Shown here piece after piece: positions 23,595-34,781 of a stretch of DNA of 64,000 nt (the first letter of the stretch is position 1; each line of letters opens with the position of its first letter). The notes under the pieces were generated by a model. That model was not told where the DNA came from. It made no database searches and saw only the letters and a program-made list of their open reading frames with translations. Location: the NCBI RefSeq assembly GCF_902459465.1, contig NC_047076.1, forward strand, positions 2,865,488 to 2,929,487, in the 5' to 3' direction. The translations under genes and the position numbers were made by a program. Origin of the DNA: Asterias rubens. Lineage: Eukaryota > Echinodermata > Asteroidea > Forcipulatida > Asteriidae.

Positions 23595-23722
23595 GCCGTG
23601 TCCGAAACGGCGACTTCGGCTACAGTTACGGCTAGATCGCGCGCGTCTGCCTATTCTTCAACACTGGTAGACGCGCTGATCTAGACGTAGCTGTAGCCGA
23701 AGTCGTCGTTTCGGACACGGCC
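23595..23722. mobile_element. Hairpin MITE (family H)
   Basis: A 30-bp terminal inverted repeat beginning GCCGTGTCCGAAACG and including CGACTTCGGCTACA has a single mismatch between the arms. The centre contains CGCGCGTCTGCC and TAGACGCGC, which also pair. Short related fragments with AGCTACGGCTACGGCTAG-like sequence lie near 2530 and 39670. Confidence 0.85.
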
Positions 23723-24137
23723 TTCAGAAGAATTCATTGTTGTTCGTGCCTTATCCCATAACATTTGAGTTGAATTGTCAACTATACCAATTCTTTTCAG
23801 AACCAACACTACTCAAAACAGATTTATACACATGGTGCTACCGCAAACCTCACTCAACAAAACATTTCCTTCATCCAAAATAGATGGATTGCCCATGACG
23901 TCATTGACCGCCATCTTTGATGGAATGTGCACGCTTGCAATGCTATCATTGTGTCCTTTTCCATTGTTTGTCATTTAATATGGCGGTCAATGACGCTTTG
24001 TGCTATCCACGTAATGTATTAAATTGACCGGTACTCGCGTGAATTAATCATGAAAAACAACATGTTTATAAGGCCAATACTTGTCCGATGACGGAAGGAA
24101 GCGAAATGAGTTCATGGTCTGGCCACACTGGTCATCA

Positions 24138-24331
24138 GGGCTCAATTTCATAGTGCTGCTTAAGCAGAAAACCCTGCTTAAAAAATCACTGCTTAGCAAA
24201 AATGGGCAGGATACCAGGTCACCAATTGTACATGTGACATGGTATTTTGACTTGTAACCTGATTCTGGTAAGCATGTTTTGCTTAGGTTATTTTTGTGCT
24301 TTATAGGCAGTTCTATGAAATTAGGCCATAG
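24138..24331. mobile_element. Family C palindromic element, copy C3
   Basis: Starts GGGCTCAATTTCATAGTGCT and ends AGTTCTATGAAATTAGGCC. Internally it carries repeated TGCTTA/TAAGCA motifs, and ATACCAGGTCACCAATTGTA, which is also found in the related copy at 46.9-47.1 kb. Non-coding. Confidence 0.75.
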
Positions 24332-24454
24332 GGCCGATTTCACAAACAGCTAAATTGATCTTAACTGCACATCAATCGTAGCTGCTAAGCAAAGTGTGAT
24401 GTCACAACACAAACCACTATGGTTGTACTGACAGTTTGTCCTGATGCGATGAAT

Positions 24455-24460
24455 TTTATT
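24455..24460 (-). promoter_or_regulatory. Candidate polyadenylation signal of the first GPCR
   Basis: The minus strand reads AATAAA 31 bp after the GPCR stop codon at 24491. It is the nearest such hexamer. A very short 3' UTR would be needed, so use is uncertain. Confidence 0.35.
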
Positions 24461-24490
24461 GCCCAGTTTGTCAAAAAAAAGTACGACGCA

Positions 24491-25573
24491 TCAAACTTTC
24501 AGAGTGGTCACTTTGGCTTTTTCATATTGAAGGTCACACGTGAAATCAACCGAAGACTTTGCCCTTATGGCCCGAATGAAATCGGCTGCTTCGGGTATCT
24601 CCGTACACTTGCAGAGAAATATGGACCTGAAAACGGTCTTGAAGTGCGGGTGCTTAGTGGCGTAGATGATCGGGTTGATCCAACTGTTTAGAAGGAGGAC
24701 AGTGACGGCATACGGGACTGCTGGCTTGAGGGTATCCACAAGAATGCAAACAGAGTATGGTGTTAGGCATAAGATGAAGGCACACACGATATAGAAAGTG
24801 TTCTTGGTTATCTCCATTTGTAGCTGGTTCCCGCTCTGCTGTCTGGTCCCCGTTCCCGTCTTCCACGCCGCATTGGTGGCATGTGCGGCCTGTCTTGCCG
24901 AGTGTCTTTTTATATGCCTGTAAATTTGATAGTAACTTCCAATCAAAATTATGAGTGGGATGGGATAGTTGGTGAAGACTATGATAAAGTCATACCACAA
25001 TGCCATGTTGTTGCGATCAACAAAAGTGCAGAATTTATACTGGAAGTCGTACCCGAGTTCCACAAGTCCGAATATACCCGGTAACGATGCTGTGAGTAGG
25101 GGTATCAACCAAGTAAGGATAACCATTATTGTCATTTTCCTACGTGTGTAGACGCTCTGGTAAACCGAGAGCGGTTTGGTGACGAGGAGGAGTCGATTCA
25201 AGGCGATGAACGCAAGGGAGTGGATGCTGCAGCCGACCCCGGTGGTAGTCCCCACGGATACCACGGAGCAGAGCCACCCCGGTAAAGGCCAACCGTTCGG
25301 AGCCACCAACGCCGGTACCTGCCAGGCGAAGAAGAACCCGGTAAGTAAGTCTGCCACACTTAAATTCACGATGAACACATTTGTTGGTGTCCTCAGTCGT
25401 TTAGAAAGCACCACTGCCAGGATAACTATACTGTTGTCCAGTACAGCAATAAAGGACCACAGTGATATAAGAGTTGCCACGATCAGCCTCTGCGTGTAAT
25501 CACAAAATTCAAATTCAAGATCGACCACTTGGGAAGAATTCTTCGGAATCTCATGCTCGGCACAGTGCTCCAT
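24491..25573 (-). CDS. Class A GPCR paralogue 1 (melatonin/moody-like NRx group), single exon
   Basis: Plasma-membrane seven-helix receptor of 360 aa; ligand unknown. An N-glycosylation site at N12 precedes the family block FEFCDYTQR (21-29). TM1 carries N47, but the usual Gly before it is Asp (DNS). TM2 has LSVADLL with D75, and C102 is the TM3 disulfide cysteine. The DRY position reads NRL (126-128). TM6 has CLTPY in place of CWxP, and TM7 has NPIIY (300-304), followed by helix 8 KHPHFKTVF. The long tail after residue 320 ends without a clear motif. It shares NRL and KHPHFKTVF with the receptor at 37.6 kb. The start is the first in-frame ATG before the conserved block. Intronless coding; separate 5' UTR exons are possible. 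Class assignment is firm, subgroup tentative. Confidence 0.92.
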   Translation of the reverse strand: MEHCAEHEIPKNSSQVVDLEFEFCDYTQRLIVATLISLWSFIAVLDNSIVILAVVLSKRLRTPTNVFIVNLSVADLLTGFFFAWQVPALVAPNGWPLPGWLCSVVSVGTTTGVGCSIHSLAFIALNRLLLVTKPLSVYQSVYTRRKMTIMVILTWLIPLLTASLPGIFGLVELGYDFQYKFCTFVDRNNMALWYDFIIVFTNYPIPLIILIGSYYQIYRHIKRHSARQAAHATNAAWKTGTGTRQQSGNQLQMEITKNTFYIVCAFILCLTPYSVCILVDTLKPAVPYAVTVLLLNSWINPIIYATKHPHFKTVFRSIFLCKCTEIPEAADFIRAIRAKSSVDFTCDLQYEKAKVTTLKV

Positions 25574-26299
25574 TTCGAATAATACAAACAGCTTCGAGCT
25601 AATAACTTTGTTTTATACCAATAATATTTTCAAGGCGTTTCCTGCTTCCTTTGGGTTTTTCCAAAGTTAACCTTGACGTTGAAGATATCGCACTTCCTGT
25701 AGTTCATTCGTTGTACCTTTTGTCACCTCTTCGGCTGGTCACGGCCGCACACTAAGACTGCAGTTATTACCTCAGAAACAAATGACCTAATGATATTAAC
25801 AAGAAAACCGTTATCGAAACCTTTCAAATCTCAGACAAAGTAGCACGTGGTAATCTTACAATCCATTGAAATATAGACATCATCAAGGTAAGCGAAAGTA
25901 TTGCAGTTTCGCATCGTATAGCGAAATGATAGATACAACTAAAACACAAGAAAAAACATACAATTCAGTTACGTTCTGAATTTTCGGTTTCAAATCTCAG
26001 GATCGGTGCGGTGGTCGAAAATGTAATCGCTTGTGACGGTGTCCTGTACTGTGCATGCTTGTATACTATTATAAAATGCAAGGCGAGACGTGTGTTGGAC
26101 CTAACGATCGAGTTCGAACTCTAGGCCATTATGCCGAAATTACCAAGGTCACAGTGATTTGAAACAATAAGGAAATGGCAAAATCAATTTGATTTTTGTT
26201 GTTGGTCTTCAACGACCTCCTTCCTGTTAGTAATTCATGTACATCTGGTCTCCATTGTGAGAACATTCAATGGTGTAAGTTAGGCTACATGCTTTATCT

Positions 26300-26640
26300 T
26301 ACAATGTCCATTGGGTTATGATTCCTGCCCATAAACAAGAGCTAGTCTGCTCCGTTTGAGAATTATTAACTCATCCGAAGGATTTTTTTTTTTAAATCAG
26401 GTATATATTCCACGTGTAGTTTAAAAAGAGTTTCAAAATCTTACAATGTTCATTGAGGTATGTTTCCTGCCCAAGTAAGATCAGTCTGCTCCATTTGAGA
26501 ATTTATTAACTATCCGACGAATGTTAAAGCATGTAGTTTTAAGAGGTTCAATGGTCACTGAGTTATGTTTCCTGCCCAAGTAAAATCATTCTGCTCCATT
26601 TGAGAATTATCAACTCATCCGAAACAACTCATCCGAAATG
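26300..26640. repeat. Tandem repeat, three units of about 110-135 bp
   Basis: Each unit carries a CTTACAATGT or AATGGTCA start, a TTATGTTTCCTGCCCAAGTA-like segment, and GTCTGCTCCATTTGAGAAT followed by AACTCATCCGA. Units begin near 26302, 26437 and 26545. Non-coding. Confidence 0.8.
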
Positions 26641-26884
26641 TGTTCGAATAGAAGCAGGTGATACCGGTATTCCGCGTATAAGAGTTTCAAAGATGGGCAT
26701 CTGTAATCAATTTTTCAGGCTTTAGTGAAACCATAAAGTTGCTCCAAAGTGTCGTCTGTGTAGTTGCACTGACGTCGAATAATATCCAAATCCAAGCGGT
26801 GCATCCTTCACAAACTCACAGTGCGCTCAGATAGTTCCAATGTGCATTTAGAGTTGTACTATAATCGTTTGTTTTCTGGAACCA

Positions 26885-27302
26885 TCCGAAAATTTGCGAC
26901 TGAAATTTGGAAAATTGTCAGTTTGACCATAGCGTAAAGTTATTGTTTATGGTTTGACAGTGTCCAAGTTCAAATCAAAATGAACCCAAAGTTCGCTCTT
27001 CACTCATGGAGTACTGCAATTCGATTTCAGTACTATGGAATCACCCAAGCCAAATCAAACACCACGTAGATTTGTTAAAACAGATCTCTGTCGACCGTCG
27101 ACATATCCCGGTGTGCACACTTGCGACTGAAATCCGGAAAATTGTCAGTTTGAAATCATTGTCCAAGTTCAAATCATAATGAGCCCAAAGTTCGCTCTCG
27201 ACTCCACTCTGCAATGCGATTGCAGTGCTGAAAAATCACCCAAGCCAAATCAAACACCACGTAGATTTGTTGAAACACATCTCTGTCGACCGTCGACATC
27301 TC
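26885..27302. repeat. Direct repeat of about 210 bp, two units
   Basis: TTGCGACTGAAATTTGGAAA, ATTGTCAGTTTGA, TGTCCAAGTTCAAATCA, CCCAAAGTTCGCTCT, CACCCAAGCCAAATCAAACA, CCACGTAGATTTGTT and CTCTGTCGACCGTCGACAT occur in the same order from about 26893 and again from about 27121. The second unit is about 30 bp shorter. CGACCGTCGAC is itself nearly palindromic. Confidence 0.85.
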
Positions 27303-27769
27303 TAAATGAACATCTCTGACAAGAGCATCCTGCCGACGGCCTGTTCGTGAGCCCCATTTTAAATCCCCCTACAGGTGACCCGTTTTCCCGTCAAACGTAA
27401 TGACTTTTACAACCGTACCCTTTGGCCGAGGCATCGTGCACAAATTACGCATAAGATAATGTTCGTCTTTCTGCTTGGCCTGACAGAAACACTCTATCAC
27501 CCAGATTGATTCTGGTCGTTAGCTTGTGGGAACATGGCACACAAATTGACATACCAAGTTAAATTATAACCCGATAAATTAATCAGTCTGTGGACTTAAT
27601 GCGTGCCGTATACCCTTTCCGGAAACTAAATCGACGGAGTCATCTTTCGTCCCATGCCCCATTATTGCTCCACTGGTTGTATTTGTTAGAGATTTACAAT
27701 AACATGTTCGGCCTTCGCGAGGCAATGATAAAACATCAAAAGCAATGCTAGCAGAACATAATAAAAAAC

Positions 27770-28330
27770 ATATGACTGAGCAAGATAAAGCACATATTCA
27801 ATTCCGCTCTGTTTTATACTGTTTATACTTTAGATAATGGCCTAAAGTTCCCTCCGAGTGTTGTTTTGTGGTTAAATCGATTTTTCATCAAACAAATTTT
27901 GTAACTTTCAGGGCAGACAATTACAAAGAAAACTGACTGAGCAAGATAGAGCACAATTACTTATTTTCAATTAGTATTTCTCTCTGTTTTGTATGGAGCC
28001 ATGCTCCATCCAAATACTGCTCACTTTGGAGGGGTGATGTCATAGAAATCTTTATGAGAGTCTTTTTTATTTGTGGTTAAATCGACTTTACATTTATTGT
28101 AATTTTAAGGGCAGAAAAATGGAAAGAAAAAATGGCTGAGTAAGATAGAGCACATTTATTTTCAATTTGTGTTTCTCTCTGTTTTGTAAAATGGCGCATG
28201 GCAGGGCCATACTCCCACTACTGCTTACTTTGGATTTGGAGGGATAATGTCATGTTCTCTGTGTGTATGTTTTTTGGTTGAATCGACTTTTCATCAAATA
28301 AATATTGTAATTTTAAGGGCAAGTTGAATC
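27770..28330. repeat. Tandem repeat, three units of about 165-195 bp
   Basis: Units start near 27772, 27934 and 28132 with a GACTGAGCAAGATAAAGCAC-like string. They continue with TTTCTCTCTGTTTTGTA-like, GTGGTTAAATCGACTTT-like and TTGTAATTTTAAGGGCAG-like segments. Non-coding and diverged. Confidence 0.8.
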
Positions 28331-29350
28331 ACTTATTGTAAACTTGTATGCCAGAGTGTCGTGTTAATACTTGTTGCCCTTCACTCAAGTGACTGTGTTT
28401 TGCTATTTGTTCACTATTGATTTGATTATTCAAATCAGTTTAAGTGCAGGAGGTCAGTTTATATGTTGAGACATCATCTTATGGATTCTGCTGTAGTGTT
28501 TTAAGTGGATGCTCGGTCTTTTTAATTAGTGGGTCGGCCTTTTAGACATGTGTCTCCATGACAAAGAAAACAGCTCATTGCAGGAAAATAAAGACAAAAT
28601 AATAATGCAAAATTATTTTCAAGAGAAATGTAAATTGTTTATTAGTAGATCTACAATTCTTATTCAATTAAAATGATTAATTCACGATACAAGGGTGTCA
28701 TTTATCGACATTTTGTGATGAAACTAGTTTCTCTGTGGAAACATATGTACGGTAAACATAACATGGTAGCAACCTAAGACATTGACCCAATTAAGATGAA
28801 ATGTACACGCCCGTTGTCAAGTAAATGCAATATTGGTTTGTAAATGATTATGGTTTTGTCATTATATTGCAGAGTTGTGTTTTATTGTTCAATTCTTCTT
28901 AGAAATGGTATCCGAGCTTTGCGCTGGTCCCACATAATTGTACTGACATGGCGCACTAACACTATTACTAGAGCAAAAGCATAGGCCTACTATTTTAAAT
29001 TTTATACAAAAAGCTTATCTGTGATACAGCCTATTATTCCAGCTTGTGGTCCTGCTCGCCGTTTTTCCAGCTCATCTGGTTATTAAAACACTTATGTTTC
29101 CATGGTGGCGCCATTCTGTTTATCTACCATTAAACCTTAAACAGTTGGCGTTTTCCAAACCTCAGCTAATACTTCTGCTCCCGGTTTCAGGCTTTGTTTG
29201 ATGCGGGAAACACTGTACAATGTAATGACGGAGCCTGGGTTTGAGCCCAAGCCGAGGGTTCGAAAATGCCAAAGGGATCACAATAATAATTGGCCTGGCC
29301 CCAGTTCAATAAGAAGCGTTTGTCTCATAATTGCAGACGAAGAACTATAC

Positions 29351-29672
29351 TTAAAGACACTGGACATGCACTTTTGGTAAGTTTCAAAGACTAGTCTACA
29401 CAGTTGGTTTATCTCAACATATGCATAAAATAACAAACCTGTGAAAATTTGAGCTCGATTGGTCGTCGGAGTTGCGAGATAAAACACCCTTGTCACACGA
29501 AGTTGCTTTCTTTCTTTCTCGAAAACTACGTCACTTCAGAGGGAGCTGTTTCTCACAATGTGTTATACTATTAAGAGCTCCCCATTACTTGTTACCAAGT
29601 CAGGTCTTATGCTAATAATTACTTTGAGTAATTTTATTACCAATATAAAAATATAGTATCCACTGCCTTTAA
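29351..29672 (+). mobile_element. Family B MITE, copy B2
   Basis: Begins CTTAAAGACACTGGACATGC and ends CCACTGCCTTTAAG. The interior has CATAAAATAACAAACCTGTG and CACCCTTGTCACACGAAGTT. It lacks the usual central hairpin, so it is a shortened copy. Confidence 0.85.
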
Positions 29673-30577
29673 GGGGTGCTGGGTACACGGTCTCTAGTTT
29701 TACAATTGGTCATGTTCAGTGACATACCTTTCTCTACTTATGCTTTTTTGTTATACCATTCTTACTTTCATCAAATAATGAAATGAATGATTAGTGAAAT
29801 ACCGTAATTTGACAAGAATGATATCATGTCCTGTGTCCTAGGGCGCTAGACCCACCCCTGGGTTAGTGTAACTCGGGATCTGTTGTAAACTGAGACCTGA
29901 AAATGTGCTAAACTGACGCAGAATTTGAATCGAAAACCCCACCTTATTAAAACCAGTTTCCGGTCAGCCTGACCCAAAATGGGTCCGGTCCTTTGGTTTC
30001 GGAATCCGGGTCGACCATGACCTGGTCATTTTCAGATCATGTAAAGATTCAACGATTTCTGATAAGCAACAAGGGAAAACAAAAACATAAGCCAAAATTC
30101 TTTGTATTCGGAAATGTGAACGATCTCTCAAGCGCGAGCGAATGAACATCTTCATTATTGCGCCCTCATAGTGAAACTCGCTGCGTACCGCGTCATAAAC
30201 GCTGTGTATACTTTTAACGTTTAACATTGTGTGTGCTGGTGTCATTCTATCTTTACACAGAAGTTTTGTTTTGTTTACCATGAAGAGTTTGCGTGCTTGT
30301 TTAATACCCTTTTCTATAATAACAAGCTGTATTGGCAGTGTGTTAACCAGTACGGCAATCGCAATTATAAAAGAAGAAATAAAAAACCGTTAAATGCATC
30401 GAGACTAAACCAGACAAAATGGAATGTTTCAATCTTGTTCGTGATGATAATTAATACTGACTTGAAGAAGCAGAGTTTCCGTGACAAATCTTTTAATATC
30501 ATTTAATTACATACATAGAATTACGTACAGCCATCCGATGTGCATGGACGGTCTATTTTAATATTGTCACACTACAG

Positions 30578-31651
30578 TTATCTTCTGCGTATTACAGCCT
30601 TTCGGACAAAAGGATCAGGTTGTATTTTGTTGAACTGGCAACGTAGCATCAAACGAAACACTTGCCTGAACTGAGGGTGCTTAGTGGCGTAAATAACCGG
30701 GTTGACGCAACTGTTGAACGCCAAGAAGACGGCGGCCCACGGTATGAACGGGTCGCTCGGAGGTATCATCAACGCTATGCCGAACGGCGAGACGCAGATC
30801 ACGAAAGCGAGCACTACGCAGAAGAGATTCTTGGTGATATCAATCTGTCTTCGCGATGACGTCAGACGCCTCGTGACACTGTTGTTCTCCTTAGGGTGGA
30901 GCGCCTCCTTGGTCTGTACACTCGAGGAGATCGACAGCTCTAGGCTTGATGACGTCATCATGTTCTGACAGTGCTGTTTGACGTGCTTGAAGATCTTCAC
31001 GTAGCAGATGACGATGATGACCATTGGACCCGGGTAGAACGAGACAGCCTGGAAGATGCTGTAGATATGCGACAAGGGGTTACTTGTCTTATGGTTGCAC
31101 GTGCCGTACTTTTCAGCGTAGCCTAGCTCACCGAGTCCGAACAACGGCGGGACGAACGCGACGAGCAACGGTACGAACCACGTGGCGGTGACCATAACGG
31201 CAACTTTGAACGGTGTGTAGAGACTCCTGTAATGCTTTATGGACTTGGTGATGAGTATGTATCTGTTGAGAGCGATGGCAGCAAGGGTGTACAAGCTACA
31301 GCCCCCGCATGTGTACAGGATCAGGGCCAATGTTTTGCAGACCAGGTCAGAAAACATGGAGTTGCTCAAGTCCGAGTGAAGCAGGTTAGCGGCGTTGAAA
31401 GGTAAAGACATACAGGTAAGCAGGTCAGCAACGCTTAGACTGACCACGAAGGCGTTGGTGATGGTCCGGAGACGTCGCGAGAGGGCCACGGCGAGGATGA
31501 CTAAGACGTTGCCGAAGATGCCGAAGACCGAGATAAGGAGGTTTAAAGAGGCTACCACCACACGCTGGTTGTAGTCTGAGAATCTGAACTCACCAGCGCC
31601 CTCATCGTCTAGAGCGTCACCTGATTCTGTTCCATTTGGTTGTGGATACAT
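30578..31651 (-). CDS. Class A GPCR paralogue 2 (melatonin/moody-like NRY group), single exon
   Basis: Seven-helix receptor of 357 aa, ligand unknown. N6 (NGT) is a likely glycosylation site, and the family block FRFSDYNQR follows at 22-30. TM1 has GN with N48, TM2 has SLSVADLL with D76, and C105 is the TM3 disulfide cysteine. NRY (129-131) replaces DRY. The second extracellular region has FGLGELGYAEKYGTC. The cytoplasmic loop after IFKHVKQH is serine-rich, then SSRRQIDITKN leads into TM6 with CVSPF. NPVIY lies at 317-321 and helix 8 reads KHPQFRQVFRLML. It shares VAFVPP, FKHVKQH, IPPSDP and VFRLML with the receptor at 59.1 kb, its apparent closest relative here. The start is an ATG well placed before the conserved block. 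Confidence 0.93.
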   Translation of the reverse strand: MYPQPNGTESGDALDDEGAGEFRFSDYNQRVVVASLNLLISVFGIFGNVLVILAVALSRRLRTITNAFVVSLSVADLLTCMSLPFNAANLLHSDLSNSMFSDLVCKTLALILYTCGGCSLYTLAAIALNRYILITKSIKHYRSLYTPFKVAVMVTATWFVPLLVAFVPPLFGLGELGYAEKYGTCNHKTSNPLSHIYSIFQAVSFYPGPMVIIVICYVKIFKHVKQHCQNMMTSSSLELSISSSVQTKEALHPKENNSVTRRLTSSRRQIDITKNLFCVVLAFVICVSPFGIALMIPPSDPFIPWAAVFLAFNSCVNPVIYATKHPQFRQVFRLMLRCQFNKIQPDPFVRKAVIRRR

Positions 31652-32199
31652 GCTTAACTGTTACTGTTCAGCTTAAAAAAATAACTTTGAAGACGACTAT
31701 TGTTGAAAAAGGTGTCTATCTTTCACAAAATCAGATGAAATGTTTTCTGTACTCAACGACAACAGTGTCAGCAACCATAGTTGCGGGCAGTGAATGTGAG
31801 AGTCGCTATTCATAAGTCCTTTATATACATTTCGTTCCTAGTAAACAAACCCCACCCCAGGGATCGGTTTTATGTGACTCTACTCAGACGTTGTTTAAAA
31901 CAACATTGCTTTTTCGCGTCACCGGACGCAACTTAGCTTATTATTAAGCGCAGTAGCATCCTGGGTACGGCGCTACCTGGTAAGCAGAGTCAGAAATGGC
32001 ACACATTTGAGTATGTCACTTTAGCACTATCACATCCGCTACTGTTCAGTATTGTGGACGATTTTGAAATGTGTTTGTTCAAGGCAAAGGGAAGTTCAGT
32101 CATTTCATTTTGTTTTTGTCAGAGGCAGAAGGAAGTAGGATGGTTGTTTGCTGTCTGGCATTGATTCTAGCGGTTAGCATGGTGACTTGCACCTTTACA

Positions 32200-32515
32200 T
32201 GCACCTTTACATTAAACTTGTTTGACCACTGTGAAGGAACGTTATGTCCTACAACCGAGTTTGACCATTATGTCCAAACCACTGTGTCCACTTTCCACAA
32301 TCCACTGATGTCCAACAAATCATGTTCGACCCATTGTTTCCAATAATGTCTGACAAGCCAATTATGTTCGACCCATAGTGGCCGACAGTCATGTCCGACA
32401 GACCATTATTTTCGATCAACTGTCCAACAAATAATTACTGTTCGACCCACTATGTCCAACAATGTCCGACATGCATTTTGTCCAACTTGTCCGATAATGT
32501 CAAACAAACTATCAA
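32200..32515. repeat. Cryptic repeat of TGTCCAAC/TGTCCGAC motifs
   Basis: TGTCCAAC, TGTCCGAC, GTTCGACCCA and close variants occur more than a dozen times on the plus strand with irregular spacing of about 10-30 bases. It is not a clean array. The open frames across it are repeat artefacts. Confidence 0.65.
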
Positions 32516-34556
32516 GTCTGGTCCGCTGTGTGCAACAGCAGCCATTATTGTTCATCATTTTATTTCCAAACAAACCTTTTTTGTTCATGGAACTTTGCGT
32601 ATAGGGCTATTACTCAATATCAATCATGTAGTTGGTTTTCACGTGTGTTTGGTTGGATATACTACTTTGGAGAGAAAAAAAACCAAATTGAATGTAACTG
32701 TTTCCGCAACATAAAGTGTCAAACAAACGCATAGTCACCCAAACTGACCGAGTTTTTCACCTTTTAATTAAAGGGAAATTATATTATTGCTGTTTGTTTT
32801 TAGAAAATGGATTCGTTGACACGGTATTATGATCAGTATTAGTCTAATCAGCCTGATGTCAGCCTTGACTACCGAGAAAAACGAGGGCAAGTGATGACGA
32901 TTTCAAACTTTCAAGTAGGTCACGTTGAATAAACACCCTCAAACGATGGTTAACCGTCACTTCAAAGTTGACTCCCAACAAGGCAAGCGTGACAGCAGTA
33001 GCTGCATGTTCGCACCGCCAGAGGGTTCAATACCTGGATGCATGTTGTCATGTATGTTCGCATTTTTATGGAAGTGTATTGTGGCTATAAAATATGGACG
33101 ATGTGGATTGCATGGTTTTAATATTCAATTTACAGTTAACACGACGGGATTTGACTCAGTTATTTGTAGATCATATTACACTGGCTGCAGCCATATTTTG
33201 TGCCAAACAATGGAAACGTGAACGCGCTGTGCGCGACTCTCAGCTAATGGTAGCTAGTTGGGCGGGGGGGGGGCGCTGTTTTGGGGCTGTGACGTCATAT
33301 TAGGGAGTAAAAGGTAGCCTATTGTACATTGTTTTAAGAAAACATTAACTTGGGAGTCGGAAGTATGACCTTCAGCCTGATAGGGGTTCTGATTCTTATC
33401 ATTAGCGAAAGAACCTACGTCCGGAACTAAACAAATCACACGTTAGCAGTCAGACGTGCTCGAGAGAGCATTGGCAATGTATAGAGCGCCCTCGAGCGGT
33501 GAATGTCTCTGTCAAAACATCTTTACCGATTCTGTAATAATTGAAACAGTCATCGCACTTTTTCGAAGCAATGAATTACGTTAGGGAGCACTGCCGATAA
33601 AGTAGATTATGTTCTCAATGCTGAAAGTGACAACTCAATTTGTAATTGTGTGCAGGCCTATAGATGTCCTTTTTTTTTAGTTTAAAAATAAGCCTATACG
33701 TGGGTCGATACAACACTTCCAGGAATAATTGTGAGGAAGTGATTAAACAAAAGTGCAAGTGGTCTTCATTTCGTTCGAAATAAGTAAAATTTTGCCCTAT
33801 AAGGTTGTACGTTTTTAGTTAAAAATAGGACTTTATGTGGGTCGACACTCTTCAGTTCTAGGAATAATAAATTTAAGGCAGTGGTAACCAAATGCGTTTC
33901 ATAGTGTAATCAGATGACAACAGTAAACAAACAAGCCTAGCATCTCTTGTTCGAGAAGATGCCGCGTTCGAATTGCACACAATATTCATGTACATCAGCT
34001 GTCAAAATATAAATGCACAAAGGGGTATTTTTGTCGTCCAAGATAAGATAAGATAATCATCCTCCTTTAGGGAAGGTGTGCATCCGGAGTTAAAAGAGTA
34101 CACGAACCTTTTTTATGTAATTTCCTACCCCTATTAGGATTTTGACACTTTGCATGCCACCGCAACTGATAGATATGGCCTCTTTCAAATAAAAACAATA
34201 ACAACAACACTTGATTTTGACAGCTGGTGGGGGCATATCAAACAGTTAGCGCTATAAAGGACTTTTTGGTAACAAGAAAATGAAAGGCCGCCAGAGACAA
34301 ATGGAACCGTTATCTTGAAAAGACAGGTTGAACGTCAGGCTTGGTGTGACTGGCAGACATGAAGGGCGCCATCAATGTTGTTTTACCCCTAAGGAAGGTT
34401 AGCGTTTCAATTAATCTAAGTGCAGCTCTCGAGGAAAACTGTTTTGGGAATCGTTCGATTGTTTTAATCGTATATACAAAAAAAGTATACACTAAAAGTA
34501 ACATCTGAAAGTAAAGTTTTCAAAGCATGCTCACGTTTTTTTTTTGATCGCCTGAT

Positions 34557-34652
34557 GAATTCCGGAGCGATATTATTATGTCCACTCGGCGGGTCCTTCA
34601 CACAATCTGAGAAGCGTTACTGACAATAACGCTTCTCAGAATCAAATTTGCA
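34557..34652. mobile_element. Short hairpin element (family J), copy 1
   Basis: TGAGAAGCGTTA and TAACGCTTCTCA form a perfect 12-bp stem with a 7-base loop. It is flanked by TCCGGAGCGATATTATTATG and GTCCAC. An inverted, diverged relative lies at 42080-42166. Confidence 0.6.
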
Positions 34653-34781
34653 TAATCACATTACTTCGAAATGAAATGTTTCTCCAACAATATAAATTAC
34701 ACTATCGAACGCTGTACTAAACAGTTTGTATATCCATAAAGGTATCTAAATTTGCAAGTTCCTCATTACACTGTTTGATTA

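Larger units (their letters stand above)
20991..24490. other. Gene-free spacer between the DUF1295 gene and the first GPCR
   Basis: Contains a family C fragment (20991-21060), a diverged family F-like stretch (about 21300-21460), a hairpin element (23595-23722), a C-homopolymer near 23323 and a family C element (24138-24331). The remaining sequence, about 21470-23590, is AT-rich with no supported gene. Confidence 0.6.
25574..30577. other. Spacer between GPCR 1 and GPCR 2, rich in tandem duplications
   Basis: No gene is supported. It holds three separate local tandem arrays (26300-26640, 26885-27302, 27770-28330) and one family B element (29351-29672). The proximal part (25574-25900) should hold the GPCR 1 promoter or 5' UTR. 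From 28330 to 29350 and 29673 to 30577 I see only unassigned AT-rich sequence. Confidence 0.6.

Noticed and set aside
24419-24691. Plus-strand open frame at the GPCR 1 stop region
   Set aside because: It is mostly antisense to the GPCR 1 C terminus and has no independent support.
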